A DNA stretch of 64,000 nt from Adineta ricciae (lineage: Eukaryota > Rotifera > Eurotatoria > Adinetida > Adinetidae), in contig CAJNOJ010000009.1 in the NCBI GenBank assembly GCA_905250025.1, forward strand, positions 1 to 64,000. The letters are read 5' to 3'. Each line of letters begins with the position of its first letter. The stretch's first letter is position 1. Below the pieces are notes generated by a model that ran no database searches, was not told the DNA's origin, and saw only the letters and a program-made list of their open reading frames with translations. Of the stretch, positions 1 to 14,602 are shown piece after piece. Made by a program: the position numbers and the translations under genes.

Positions 1-3000
1 AATGTAATTCGTCGGCACGGATGTTCGAACGAACACGCATTCAAGTTCTAGCTGATGAACGTGGCCATGTACAGAAGAAAACGTTTACCAAATGGGTTAA
101 CTCGCATTTATCTCGTGTCGGTTGTCGAATTACTGATTTATACACCGATCTTGGCGATGGTCGAATGTTGATTCGTTTATTGGAAATATTAAGCGGCGAA
201 CGTCTACCCAAAGCCACACGAGGCAAAATGCGTATTCATTGTCTAGAAAATGTTGATAAAGCTATCATGTTTTTACAAGAACAACATGTTCATTTAGAAA
301 ATATTGGGTATGTAATACAAGTTCTTTCTTTCTTTGTTAGGCTAGAAATCAAATGAATTAGATGGTTAGTTACTACCCGGAAGTTCCGTTTCTCTCGTGA
401 CGATGAATTTTGAATGGGAAAGAGAGACAGAAAAAAGTGACAAATATGCCCGAAGAAGTATGAAATACAACGTAATGATTTTTAAGTATTTGGATAAGAA
501 TTTGATTGGGATAAAGAGAGCGACACGATATGCAGAGAATTTCGCGATGATTAATGAACAAAGAGAAGTCGTTGTATATATTATCCTTGAAAAGAAGGGA
601 AAAGTCTTGACTATAGATCGAGATTACTCAAAGACAAATAATAGTTTTTCTAATTCATTGAACCCGAATTATTGGTAATGGTTAATTATTTCATCCTAAT
701 GAAGTACACACGAGCACATCATCTATAATAAAAAAAAAGTTATCTAAATAGATCTCATTGCCATTATTGTCGAAGTGAATCGTGTAGATGTGAAAAGATC
801 AAGGAGAACTCGTTAGATTTTCGCTAATCATAAGATCGTAAATGATCATAGAACATTTTACGAATAAAATTTGCATGGGATTTTCTAGCGCACATGACAT
901 TGTTGATGGTAATTCTTCATTAATTCTCGGTCTGATGTGGACAATTATTCTTCGCTTTCAAATTCAAGACATCACAATCGAAGAATACGAATCGACAGAG
1001 ACGAAATCTGCCAAAGACGCACTTTTACTGTGGTGTCAAATGAAAACAGCTGATTATTCAAATGTCAATGTACGAAACTTTACATCATCGTGGAAAGATG
1101 GTTTAGCATTTTGTGCGTTGATACACAAACATCGTCCCGATTTGATTCCACATTTTAAAACTTTAACTAAAGAAAATGCGAATCACAATCTGCAATTAGC
1201 ATTTGATATATGTGAAAAACGTTTAGGTATTAGTCGATTACTTGATCCTGAAGACGTTAATGTTGAATATGTTGATGAGAAATCGATCATCACATATATT
1301 GTTACTCTATATCATTACTTTTCGAAAATGAAAAATGATAGTGTTCAAGGCCGACGTTTAGCCAAAGTTGTTGGCTCAGCACTTGAATCAGAAAGAATGG
1401 CACATGAATATGAACGTTTAGTGTCAGATCTTCTCGCATGGATTGATCAAACAATACGAACATTGAACGATCGACAATTTCCAAATTCCTTGGCACGTGT
1501 ACAAAAAAAACTGTTGGAATTCAATCGTTATCGTGTCATCGATAAACCACCACGTTTTGCCGAAAAAGGAAATTTAGAAGTTTTACTATTTACGTTGCAA
1601 AGTAAAGAACGTGCCAATCAACAAATTCCATACCAACCTCGTGAAGGCAAAATGATTTCCGATATTAATCGTGCCTGGGAAAATTTAGAACGCGCAGAGC
1701 ACGAACGGGAGTTAGCACTGCGAGAAGAGGTACTTCGACAAGAACGTCTCGAGCAATTGGCAACTAAATTTAATCGCAAGGCTGGTCTAAGAGAGAAATG
1801 GTTGACTGACAGTGAAAAACTCGTGGCGAGGTAAATTAGAGAGAAGCGAATGTTTACAAATATTTATCTTTGTTTTCTTAGTGATCAATTTGGTACTGAT
1901 CTAACTTCGGTTGAGGCTGCATTCAAAAAACAAGAAGCTATTCAGACAGATATAGCTGCATTTGAAGAACGTCTTCAGAATATCATGGCTATTGCCAATG
2001 AACTTAAAACTGAAGACTATCATGATTTCGCGACAATTGAAGCACGGAAGAAGAACGTGGAAATGCATTGGGAATATTTAGTTAGTTTAGTTACTAAACG
2101 ACGTCAATGTCTAGAACTTGCTTACAATTTACAACGTGTTTTTCAAGTAAGATCTTCGCTAAAGCTAACTATTGTCAATGAAATGAATATCTTCGCTCTA
2201 GGAGATGCAATATATCTATGAATGGATCACTGATTTGAAATGGCGATTGAAGTCCGACGATATTGAGAAAAATGTTATGTCCGCCGATGATCTCCTTCAA
2301 CGACATTCATTAATTGAAGCTGATATATACATTATCGATGAACGTTTAAAACGTGCCATAAGCGATGCGGATGAATATCTCAATCCGGATGTGAATATTG
2401 ATGGTTATCGTCCAGCTACACCTGAAGAAATCGAAATTCGCATACATAATTTACAGAAAGCGTATGAAGAATTAATTGAATTAGCACGTAAACGTCGAGA
2501 TTTACTTGAACAAGCAAAAATTTTATCGAGGTTCTATTCCGATATTGGTGACGCCGAATTATGGATTGATGAAAAGCAACAAGCAATGACATCACCTGAT
2601 ATGGGTCATGACGTGAATTCGACGGATAGTTTAGTAGCTAAACATAAATTAGTCGAAACAGATATGACTACGAGGTAAGCATTGCCGACGAATCGGAGAA
2701 GAAAGTTTAGTAACGTACAATGATAAGAATCAAATAATTACACTCGAACTTATCAGATTGTATTTGAGAAAACCTTTCAATAGTCTGATAAGATGCGAAA
2801 ATATGTTGTCTAATTACACATTTTTCATGCTTTCAGGTATGGTCAATTGGAAACTCTGACCAGTCAGGGCGACACAATGATCAATCAAGGCCATTTTGCA
2901 TCTAAGAAGATTGACGAACGTCTCAATACGTTGAAATCGAAATGGGATTCTTTAATTAGCATGTCAGCGAATCGTTCAAAGAATCTGAATCAAACACATG

Positions 3001-6000
3001 ACTACTATCAATTCTTTTCCGATGCGGATGATATTGACACATGGATGCTTGATATGTTAAAACTCGTTTCAAGCGAAGATATTGGCCGCGATGAATCATC
3101 TGCTCAAACATTATTGAAAAAACATAAGGACACACAAGATCTATTGGATAATTACCGTAAAACGATTGACGGATTTAAACAAACCAATCTTCAAACACTA
3201 TCACCGGAAAAACAAGCTCTGCCCGATGTTCAACAACGTCTGCAATCGATTGAACGTCGTTATGTTGAATTACTTGAATTATCGAAATTACGTAAACAAA
3301 AATTACACGATGCTATTTCGCTATTTCGTCTGTTAGCTGATGCCGACAATGTCGAAGCGTGGATTGAAGAGAAAGAACGATTTTTGGCTACGTTAGATCC
3401 AACACAAGTCAATGATATCGAAGAATTAGAAGTGATTAAACATCGTTTCGACGGCTTTGAACGCGACATGAATTCAACCGCATCGAAAGTTGCCATTGTC
3501 GGTCATCAAGCACGAACATTAGTACAAAATGATCATCCTAATTCTCAAGAAATCCTAGATCGTATTAATAAATTGAACCATAATTGGGCACAATTACGTC
3601 GATTAGTCGACAAGAAACGCGAAGATTTGAGTTCCACATTTGGTGTTCAGACTTTTCATATCGAATGCAATGAAACAATCTCGTGGATTCAAGATAAAAT
3701 TCGTATTATTCAATCTACTGAAGATTTAGGTGAGTAGGTTAAATGTAAACGATTCGATGTTCGAATCTACCTGACTGCATTTTATCTTCATGTCAAATCA
3801 AATAATCTGATTATTTGTTTTCGAATAACTAAAATGCAAAAATTATCACTAGGAAGTTAGTCACTGAACAAAGACGATTGATCTCAAGTTTTGTTCAACA
3901 GAATACTACCCTACATAGAATTCTGAATTTCACCGTTTTTTTTTCTTACTGTTTAGGTCGCGATCTTGGTGGTGTTATGACCATGCAACGTCGTTTAAGT
4001 GGTTTAGAACGAGATATGGCTGCTATTCAATCGAAACTCGATCAATTAGAATCGGAAGCAACCAAATTAGAAAAAGATCATCCAGATGAAGCGCAAGACA
4101 TTCGTCATAAAGTTAGTCAAATCAATTCAGTCTGGTATGAATTAAAGGAAATCTTACGTCGTCGAGAAGAATCTATGGGCGAAGCAGCTGAACTACAGAA
4201 ATTTCTTCGCGATCTTGATCATTTCTCCGCCTGGTTGACACGTACGCAAACTTTAGTAGCTAGCGAAGATATTCCCAATACATTGAACGAAGCCGAACAA
4301 TTGCTAAACCAACATCAAACAATCAAAGAAGAAATCGATCGTTATGGTCCTGACTACGGCCAAATGAAAGATTATGGTCATCGAGTGATTCGTGATGCTG
4401 ATACAACTGATCCTCAATACGTATTTCTACGCGAACGTTTGAATGCGCTTGACGATGGTTGGAACGAACTTGACCAAATGTGGCATCAGAAGAAGAATAT
4501 GTTAACAGAAGCTATGCAATTCCAAATGTTTGTTCGTGATGCCAATCAAGCCGAAATTTTGTTAAATCATCAAGAAGCTTACCTAACACGAGAACGTGAA
4601 CAACAACCAAAATCTTTCGATGAAGTTGAAGCTCTCATTAAGAAACATGAAGATTTCGTTACGACAATGACAGCCAATGAAGATAAGGTCCAAGGTGTTT
4701 GCTCATTCGCACAAAGATTATGTCAAGAAAATCACTATCTAGGTGATCGTATTCTTTCTCGTGCATCGGTGATCAACGATCGTTACGCTGCTAATCGTCA
4801 AGCGGCACTGGAAATGCATGATAAACTTCATGAATCTCTGAAATACTTTCAATTCATTCAAGATTGCGAAGATCTGAAGGAATGGGTTGATATGAAGTCT
4901 CTTCAAGCTCAAGATGATACGTACCGTGACACGGCGAATATTCATACGAAATATCTTCGCCATCAAGCATTTCAAGCTGAAATAACTTCGAATAAGGAAC
5001 GTCTTCTCGCTTTGAAACGTCATGCTGATCAATTGAAAGAGGAACATCGTCAACAGATCGATCCAAATTCAATCGACCAACGTATCGCTGAACTCGACGA
5101 ACTCTGGCTGAAACTTGAAGATATCACACGAGAAAAAGGCGAACGGTTATTCGATGCGAATCGCTCGAAATTATTTCAGCAATCGATTACTAATCTCGAT
5201 GAATTCATGTTAAATATTGAAAAACATCTATATGCTGGTGAACAAACAACCACTCCATCCGATCAAATCGATGGACAAGTGCAAGCCGTATCAACTACGG
5301 CGACGCTCGAACCGTTGGAAAACAATCTAACTGCAACTAATCTTCTACTGCTCAAACAAACAACAATTGAAGAAGAATTATTGAAACGTCAGCAACAAGT
5401 TGATGAATTACGTGTTCAAGCCGAAAAATTGAAACAATTAGAACCGGAAAAAGCCGAAGAAATCGATTCGAAACGTTTACAAGTCGAAGAGAAATTCTCT
5501 AAACTTCTCCTTCCACTTGAACAAAAGAAATTACGCTTAGAACAACAGAAACATCTTCATCAATACTTTCGCGATATTGAAGATGAACAAATCTGGTTAA
5601 GTGAAAAACGTCACTTATTACAAACATACGCTGACTTGATCTTCAATAATAAACAGCAAACCTTAATGAATATACAACTATTGAAACGAAAAAATGAATC
5701 TTTACTAAAAGAAATCGAAAATCATGAACAACGTCTTTTAGAACATTTACAAACGGAAAAAACGCGTATCACTCAAGATTATCCGTCACGTGCCGAAGAA
5801 TTCCAAGAACGTCTCGAACAACTATCAGATAATTACATTCAATTGAAAGAAACAATTAAGCAACGCCGTGAACATATCGAACTATTAGAAAATGTCTATC
5901 AATACTATTACGATTTAAGCGAAGCGGAAGCATGGCTTGGCGAACAAGAACTCTACATGATGAGCGAAGAACGTGGTAAGGATGAATTAGCAACTCAAGC

Positions 6001-8365
6001 CTTTATTCGTAAACAGCAAGCGACGGAACAGACCATTGAAAATTATAGTGATATTTTGCGAGAACTAGGTGAAAAGGCGAAGAATTTAATACAAGATGTC
6101 GAACAATCAAATCTTTCACGTGATCTTATTAATGAACATCATGAATTGATCAATAAACGGCAAACACAATTAGATAAATTATATGCCAGTTTGAAAGACC
6201 TATCAGTTGAACGACGACAACGCCTTGAAGAAACACTGAAACTTTACCGTCTCCATCGCGAAATCGATGACTTAGAACAATGGATATCTGACCGAGAATT
6301 AATTGCCGGTTCGCATGAACTTGGTCAAGATTTCGAGCATGTTTCAATGCTACTCGATCGTTTTGCCGCATTCGCTCAAGAAACCGAACAGATCGGTAAT
6401 GAACGTTTACAACACGCCAATGAAATGATCGATATCTTAATCGCTAATGGACACGTTGATTCCGCTCAAATAGCTGAATTGAAAGATACACTGAATGAAT
6501 CCTATCAAGATCTATTAGAAATGATCGAAACACGTTTACAATCCTTGAAAGCATCATGGGAACTGCAGAAATTCTTACATGACTGCAAAGAAATTCTACT
6601 GGCCATGCAGGAACGTAAAAATACGATACCAGATGAAATTGGCCGCGATCAACAAAGTGTTCAACAATTGTTACGCAAACATCAACAATTTGAAACGGAA
6701 CTGGTTTTGTTAGCCCAAGATATTCAGCGTATCCAACAGGAAGCTAAACGCTTGAATGGCAGATATGCTGGTGAGAAAGAAGCAGAAATTCGACAAAAAG
6801 AAACAGATGTACTAACTCAATGGAGATTATTACAACAATTTGTGGATCAACGAAAACGTTTACTCAATGATTATGAAGACCTTCATCGATTCTTCAATCT
6901 AACAAGAGATTTACATATGTGGATGGACGGCATGATTCGCCAGATGACTAATAGTGCTAGACCACATGATGTTAGTGGTGTAGATTTACTGATGAATAAT
7001 CACCAAAGTTTAAAAGCAGAAATTGATGCAAGACAAGAGAATTTCACCATGTGCATCAATTTAGGTAAAGATTTAATTAACCGACGACATGCTCGATCGA
7101 ATGAAGTTAAAGAGAAATGCGTACAGTTATCGATGTTACGTGATCGTCTTGAGGATACATGGCATGAACGTTGGGAATACTTACAGCTGATCCTTGAAGT
7201 TTATCAATTCGCACGTGATGCAGCTATTGCTGAAACATGGTTAATTGCTCAAGAATCTTACTTAGCCAATGAAGAACTTGGTGAAACATTGGATCAAGTC
7301 GAAAATCTCATTAAACGCCATGAACAATTTGAAAAATCTCTCATGGCACAAGAAGATCGCTTCAATGCTTTACGCAATCTGACTACATTAGAAAAGAAAC
7401 GACAATTGCCACCGGTTGAGCCACGGCAAAGTCGTTTACCAATCTATCTAGAAGAATTCAAAACTTGGGAAGAACGCGATGCCGAACGGACAACTGCATC
7501 AGGCGACCGATCGAAATACAAATCGACAACTACCGAAGCTAAAACAGTTACAGATAGCAGTGGTCGTCCGACAACATTACCTGGCAAACAACGTTCTAGT
7601 CAAGATTATGAATCTATGAGTGGTAAACAACATCGATCGGAATCAGCCACACGTGTACCAACTCTCAAGGAAGGTTTCCTCTCACGCAAACATGAGTGGG
7701 AAGGACTCGAACGTAAAGCAACACATCGTGCTTGGGAGAAGTACTACTGTGGTTTGACAAACAATCGTTTATCATTTTATAAAGATGCTAAACATTTGAA
7801 ATCAGGACGAACAGTTAGCGATGATCTTCATCTCGATTCATCAACTAGTGTTTCACCAGCCACGGATTATCGTAAAAAACCCAATGTTTTTCGCTTGAAA
7901 CTTCATGGTGGTAATGAATATCTATTTCATGCGAAAGACGACCAAGAAATGAATGAATGGATCTCCTCGATTAACAATTGTATTTCTTCACTATCAACTA
8001 TAATCAGCACAGGACCAACAGCAGGAGGTGCGAGTGCAGCAGCAGAGATACCCTCTGTAGCCTTAACATCACCACCAATTGGTATCGGTTCATCGTCATC
8101 GTCAAGCTCGCCGCGACATCAAACTCAAGTACCGACAATGACAACAAGTTCATCAGGTAAAAAATTCGACTTATGTTCTCGACGATTTCCCAACGGAAAT
8201 CTGTTCTATTAAGGTATTGAAATGGCGCAGGGCCCCACAAGTGCCGAACAGAAATCTCGAACATTACCATCTCAATCTACTACCACAGTTGAACAAAGTT
8301 CAACTCAACAAGCCTCAAGTGGAAAGAAGAAATCAGGCGGATTTTTTTCCATAAAAAAGAAATGA
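1..8365 (+). CDS. SPTB: Beta-spectrin (5' truncated by window edge)
   Basis: Conventional beta-spectrin, the membrane-skeleton crosslinker that pairs with alpha-spectrin and binds actin and ankyrin. Exons I infer: 1-307, 889-1830, 1882-2146, 2202-2674, 2837-3730, 3957-8156, 8214-8365. The frame is open from base 3 (reads [11 protein letters not shown]), matching the conserved sequence before CH1, so the ATG at 21 is internal and the start lies upstream. Two calponin-homology domains come first (CH1 to about 960; CH2 about 985-1320, with [12 protein letters not shown] and HKHRPDLI). Triple-helical spectrin repeats follow from about 1390 to 7370. A PH domain sits at about 7668-7985 ([14 protein letters not shown] ... 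MNEWISSI), then a Ser-rich tail and a basic end, GGFFSIKKK. About 2,400 residues are visible, the size of conventional rather than heavy beta-spectrin. A read-through of the last intron gives a false stop at 8210-8212. Confidence 0.95.
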
Positions 8366-8448
8366 ACAGAGAATGATATTCTGGTGTCCAAAACAATGAT
8401 TTCTATTCTTCGTTTTCTCCAAACAGATCATAATTCATTCATTGCCAG

Positions 8449-8454
8449 AAATAA
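8449..8454 (+). terminator. Poly(A) signal for beta-spectrin
   Basis: AATAAA 84 nt after the spectrin stop codon. A second AATAAA at 8706-8711 could be an alternative site. Confidence 0.5.
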
Positions 8455-9333
8455 AATCAGATCACACCATAGATTTCCTAGTCAGTATTGATCTCTCGTT
8501 TATGGGATGATTTTTTTCTGGATTTCTCTCGTTTTTTTTTATATCTTCCGTTCTATTCACCAACACAATATATTGCTGTGCTCAGATTTTTCTTTCTCAT
8601 TGCTTCTGTTTCTTTTCTCTCTTCATGCGCATAAACATATATATATATATATACATAGTTGTTCCTAAACCCTCATGTAATTCTTAGTAGTTTTGAAACA
8701 ATAAGAATAAAAGTTCGAATTCCCTGTTGTTGTTTGTTTGTTGTTGTGTGTGCTGTTCAATGGTGATTTTGTTTATCTTAATTTCGTTGTTTTTTTTTTA
8801 CATTATTTTTTTCTCTCTTAATGCTCATATATGGGTGTATTCGTTGTTTCGCTTTTGCGTTCGTCTATATTTCAACTCTCTTCTTTTCTTTTTCTCGCTG
8901 AAATTACATCATCAATACTTTCTACTAAGAAAAAAAATCGACAAAAAAAAAGCACACACATTCATGTACAATTAGATTCTCTTCGACATTGATCAACATG
9001 TCTTGACGCAAGTCGACAAACAAATGAAATTAGTGTCATTAGGATGACATGTATTTGACCTTCATTAAACAACAATACTAGCTTTGTTAAGAATAAGTAT
9101 ATGCATAGCTGCTAGTCTGACATTATTTGATGATGAAGATCGATCTAAATACGATAGAACAAATGCCAAACTATCATGTAACGTGTTGCATATGAATACG
9201 TATCGATTTACACATCATTCTCATTCTATGTGAAGGTTGATACTTAATAATTGCCATTATCTTATTAAGTTTTTCGTTTCTGATTGTCTGTTTGATCATC
9301 GTATTGACGCTTCCACTGCGATTTTATTATGGG

Positions 9334-9352
9334 TGAGAGAGAGAGAGAGAGA
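9334..9352. repeat. (GA)n microsatellite
   Basis: Run of GA dinucleotides in the spectrin-ATP9 intergenic region, continuing as a GA-rich imperfect stretch to about 9361. Confidence 0.7.
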
Positions 9353-9859
9353 GAAAGAGAAAATAAAGGATTTGTCTTCTTGTCGGAATATATACTTGAA
9401 TTAAATTTCTTTTGTCCTTCACTATCGACCCGAACATGATAATCATTATTAATTTATAATGATGCTAAACAGTTGATTTGGAAAGTCATGCAAAATGGAG
9501 AGAAGAAGCTGACAAGAAAAACAGAACTGGTTAGAATTGACAAGTGATGTAGTACAAACGAAAGGACGACCATGCTCGACATCTTATATTCCACTAGCGA
9601 CATCACCTGAAAGAGGTCGATTCGAGCACGATGATTCGAGGAAATTTATCACCCGATTATTATTTATCTATGTGCTATTTGATGTCTCATACAACAATCT
9701 GGCGACATAACATTCTCTCATACATTAACTATTTCGTTTTTGTTCTTTTCTTTTTCTAGTATTTATTATTTTCTCCTTGTTAAACTTCGAAGAAAACAAA
9801 AAGGAAGATCGACTCTTGTGCGAACATATTTCAATGACTATTCAACTGTATGTTTTTGA

Positions 9860-12800
9860 ATGGAACATGCGCCACTAGTTAATGAAGATGACGAAGCAAA
9901 TGAATGTTGTTCCGCAGACGAATTCGAATTGAAACCTCGAAGTCATTGGAAAAATTCAATTGAATCGAAATCGAAAACTAAAGTCAAAGCAGCGAAAAAA
10001 ATGGGTCTGTCCTGTTCATCGATTTTATCATTATGTCGCAACAAAGCGCACAAAACTCAGCCACGTAATGTTATGATCGGCCGACGTGATCTTAATTCCA
10101 TATGGTATCCAAAAAATGTTATCCGTAATCAAAAATACAATATCTTAACATTTATTCCACTTGTTCTATTCGAACAATTTCGTTTTTTCCTTAACCTTTA
10201 TTTTCTTATTATGGCTTGTACACAATTCATCCCTATGTTTCGTGTTGGTTATCTGTATACATATTGGGGTCCCTTAGCATTTGTGTTATTCGTAACAATG
10301 TTACGCGAAGCTTACGATGATATTAAGCGAGCCTATCGAGACAAAGAATTGAATTCACAGATGTATACTTTACTATGTAGTAATGGACGAAGGAAGAAAG
10401 TTCCTAGTTCACAATTACAAGTATCCGATGTAGTTATTATACAGAAAAATCAACGCGTGCCAGCAGATGTTGTACTACTACAAACATCGGACAAGTCAGG
10501 TAAATTATCTTAATTTGTGTGCAATGTAATAATTATCGAGATGATCATTTCTGTCTGAGTCTACTGACAGAAGCAGGAGCCTCTGTAAGCAATTGGAAAG
10601 GATCCATTTCAATATTGACTTGAATAGAGAGAACAATCTTGAATATGCCATGTCAATAGTATTCAGATAAAAAAAATGACAGATGTTATCAGTGTTTCCT
10701 GTAAAGTCTCTAGGGAATATTTGGATCATAATTGTATTCATTTTAGGTACCTGTTTCATTCGTACCGATCAATTAGATGGTGAAACCGATTGGAAACTGC
10801 GTATTGCCGCTCCACTTACTCAATCCCTTGAAGACATCTCTCTTCTTATCTCTGAGACAAGTGCAACAGGAAAAATTCATGCTGAACCACCTAGTCTAAG
10901 TATTCATGAATTTAATGGCGTCGTCTCATGGAAACAAGATGAACCGCTGACGGTGGAAAACGTTCTCTGGTCAGGCACAGTCGTTGCTACTGGTGAAGCT
11001 GTGTGCTGTGTTATCTATACCGGCTCAGATACACGTATGGTTATGAACACAAGTAAACCACGCTCTAAAGTTGGTCTACTCGATAATGAAATAAATACAT
11101 TAACAAAATTACTATTTATTGCTCTGGTTCTTCTATCTATTGTTATGCTTGTATTGAAAGGTTTTCGTGGACCATGGTATCGATATTTAGTTCGATTCTT
11201 TCTCTTGTTTTCCTACATGATACCAATCAGTCTTCGTGTTAATCTTGACATGGGTAAGACAGTTTATGCTTGGTTTATTCAACGAGATAAAAATATTCCT
11301 GGTACTGTTGTACGCACGAGTACAATTCCCGAAGAACTAGGACGTATTGGTTATCTTCTTTCGGACAAAACGGGAACATTAACACAAAATCTAATGATTT
11401 TCAAACGTATTCATTTGGGTACCGTTTCCTATACGAATGAAAATCAAAACGAAATATCGAATCTACTCAAACAACAAATGAAAACGATCACTACGCCCAT
11501 ACATGAGAATCAGCAGCCAATTACATCGACATCGAACAAAGCACGTAGTGTTGTGAAGAAAACGGAAGCAACGAAAGTGCCCGAAGCAGTCAAAGCATTA
11601 GCTCTATGTCACAACGTTACACCGGTGTTTGAAGAAAAATCTTCTTCTTCGTTGGATACATCAGCGCGTTCAACTGACGATAAAAACACAACAACGACAT
11701 TAATTAATCGCATGTCAACGGCAGGACGAATCGTGGATCCTAGTTCCTTACCAGATACACCATTAACCGGTGCAACTTCACTGAATACTACCGATGCATC
11801 AGATTTAACACAATTATTACCACCTACAGGTATGTAAACCCAACTTTCTATTTATATACATGTATATTTATAATTGACTTCATTTGCCTTTCTTTTCATA
11901 CTACAAAGAAAGACTATAATAATGATGATTATAATCTGCCATCTTTTAGAAATATCCAAAGGTGGGCTACACGTACCTAGCTATGATCTACTAGTAGTTA
12001 TGCTTTGACATTATTCATATTTTTGTGCTCTAGCTACATGCAACATAAAGTGTTATGTCAGAAGAAGGCAAAACAAACTAGACAGAAATTCATTGAACTC
12101 ACTACTACTCAGTTTTCTTTCCGTAGTCATAACCGGATGTAGAAGAGACCAAAGGAAGAAAAAAAGGAATGAATGATTGTGCATGTAAGATAAACAAAAA
12201 TGCATCGGCTTCCGCATGATAATAATGGATAATATAAACAGATGAGAGCTGATGTAGCTTCCTTAATTGATATTTTGATTTATTCTCAGTTCAACGAAAG
12301 ATAATGAAAAAAAAAACGAATTCGAGTTTTCTGCACATGATATTGAATTGTTTATCTTTCCTTTTCTTAGATGTCACCTATCAGGCATCAAGTCCCGATG
12401 AAATAGCTCTTGTAGAATGGACTGAGCAAGTTGGTTTGACACTTGTCCATCGTGATCTACAATCCATGACACTACAATTGAATTCAACCCAACAATTGTT
12501 ACACTATCAAATTCTTCAGATGTTTCCATTTACATCTGAAACCAAACGAATGGGAATTATCGTTCGTGACGAACAGACGAATGAAATCATCTTTTATTTA
12601 AAAGGTGCTGATGTTGTCATGCAAACTATTGTTCAATACAATGATTGGCTACAAGAAGAATGCAGTAACATGGCACGTGAAGGTCTCCGTACATTGGTTG
12701 TAGCAAAGAAACATCTCACCATTGAACAATATCAAGAATTTGAACAACGTCTAATGAGAGCACGTTTACAAACAATTGATCGAAATCGCCGTGTGAATGA

Positions 12801-14306
12801 AGTCATCGAAACTCTAGAACGTGACATGGAATTACTTTGTGTAACAGGTGTTGAAGATAAGTTACAAGAGAATGTTCGACAAACGCTAGAAACTTTACGA
12901 AATGCCGGAATTAAAATTTGGATGTTAACGGGTGATAAACTAGAAACAGCAACATGTATTGCTAAAAGTTCGAAACTCATCGGACGAGATCACGATATAT
13001 ATACATTTAAACAAGTCACAACCAGAGAAGAATGTTTACAAGAATTGAATATGTTTCGAAGAAAAGCAGATGCATGTTTAATTATCACAGGTGATACATT
13101 GCAAATTTGTTTGTCTTTTTATGAAAAAGATCTCATGGAATTAACCATTCAATGTCCAGCTGTTGTCGTGTGTCGATGTTCACCTACACAAAAAGCGAAT
13201 GTTGTTGAATTGTTAAAAAAGTATGGTAACCATCGGGTACGCGTTTGTGCGATTGGCGATGGTGGGAATGATGTTAGTATGATTCAAAGTGCAGATGTTG
13301 GTGTTGGAATTGTTGGAAAAGAAGGTTCGATCATTAGTCTTTCGTGAACACGATTGATAATCAATCATGTTTTTCTTTCTAGGCAAACAGGCATCACTAG
13401 CGGCCGATTTTTCAATCAATCAATTTTCATATTTATCACGTTTACTACTTGTCCATGGTCGAAACAGTTACAAACGTTCGGCGGCTCTTTCACAGTTTGT
13501 CATGCATCGTGGTTTGATTATCAGCGTCATGCAAGCGATCTTCTCTTCGATCTTCTACTTTGCATCGATATCCTTATATCAAGGCTTTCTATTAGTCGGT
13601 TATGGAACTGTTTATACAATGTTTCCTGTGTTTTCTTTGGTGTTGGATAAAGATGTACGATCCGAAATTGCCCTCTTATATCCTGAATTGTATAAAGAAC
13701 TGTCGAAAGGAAGAAGTTTATCATTTAAAACATTCTTTCTGTGGGTGTTTATTTCAATCTATCAAGGTGGAGCAATCATGTATGGATCATTTCTTCTGTT
13801 CGACGATGATTTTATACATGTTGTTTCGATTACATTTACATCATTGATATTAACAGAACTATTGATGGTCGCACTTACGGTAAAAACCTAATTTCTCAGT
13901 CTTAAGAATTGTTTCCATAACAAAAGAAAGTCAGGAGTACCTTTTGATCTCATTTTCAATTTTAACTATATAATAGCGAGTAGGACTATTTCCTAAGCGG
14001 ATGTTCACATCACGGATACTGAAATGACTTTCTCCTATACATTTCTTTCATCATTTCGTATAGATTCGAACATGGCATCCTGTAATGATTCTTGCACAAT
14101 TATTAAGTTTGGCTTGTTATGTTCTTTCGTTGATTGTTCTGAAGTCACATTTCGATCCTGAATTTCTTCAATCGTGGGATTTCATCTGGCGTGTTCTACT
14201 CGTTACATTGATATCATGTTTACCACTCTATATTCTAAAATTCGTTCAAGTCAAATGTAAACCTCCCATACAACAAAAACTCATGCAGTATGCAACATTG
14301 AAATAA
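9860..14306 (+). CDS. ATP9: P4-type phospholipid flippase ATPase, ATP9A/B (Neo1) class
   Basis: P4-ATPase that flips aminophospholipids in Golgi/endosomal membranes. The ATP9/Neo1 branch is known to work without a CDC50 beta subunit. Exons: 9860-10499, 10747-11829, 12371-13324, 13383-13879, 14064-14306. Visible in order: N-terminal cytosolic segment; first membrane pair ([17 protein letters not shown]); actuator signature [22 protein letters not shown] membrane motif; phosphorylation loop [12 protein letters not shown] with Asp as phospho-acceptor; nucleotide-binding region ([15 protein letters not shown]); hinge [11 protein letters not shown]; then C-terminal membrane helices beginning after [10 protein letters not shown]. 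The segment [17 protein letters not shown] and the end of the protein follow ATP9A/B closely, with no unusual losses. Intron 11830-12370 (541 nt) is long for this genome. RCE1 lies 296 nt downstream on the same strand. Confidence 0.95.
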
Positions 14307-14366
14307 ATGAACGAACAATTGATTCGGCAATAGAATATACCTTCTTTCTTCTTCATTTTGTTTGTT

Positions 14367-14402
14367 TGTTTTTTTTCTTCTTCTTCTTCTTCTACTTCTT
14401 CT
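14367..14402. repeat. (CTT)n pyrimidine repeat
   Basis: TTC/CTT triplet run in the 296-nt gap between ATP9 and RCE1. The gap also holds a pyrimidine tract ending in CTAG at 14598, four nt before the RCE1 start codon, which looks like a 3' splice acceptor. Confidence 0.6.
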
Positions 14403-14602
14403 TTCCCAAGGGCTGTGTCGATTTTGTGCGACAGTATTTATTCTTTCTTTTTCTTTTCTTCTCTTTTTCTTTGCTCTTTATCCCATCTATTCAAAAGCAT
14501 GTGTGTTACAGTGAAGATAATATAAAATATATATATGATGATGATGGAGAAGTTTTAAAAAACAAATTGATCAATTATTGTTATTACTTCTATTCTAGAT
14601 AA

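Larger units (their letters stand above)
8366..9859. other. Intergenic, spectrin to ATP9
   Basis: No convincing gene. Contains the spectrin 3'UTR, T-rich stretches, a (TA)n run near 8636-8655 and a (GA)n run near 9333-9355. A polypyrimidine tract ending in CTAG at 9759 lies 100 nt before the ATP9 start and could be a 5'UTR or spliced-leader acceptor. An 82-codon open frame at 8727-8975 is Phe/Leu-rich low complexity and is not believed. Confidence 0.6.

Noticed and set aside
3731..3956. TTCGAATC motif in a spectrin intron considered as a tRNA T-loop
   Set aside because: No acceptor stem, D-arm or anticodon arm can be fitted around it.
8727..8975. Phe/Leu/Cys-rich open frame after spectrin
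   Set aside because: T-rich 3'-flanking DNA, no conserved feature.
9442..9463. Short AT-only inverted repeat (ATCATTAT / ATAATGAT)
   Set aside because: 8-bp AT arms are expected by chance in such AT-rich DNA.
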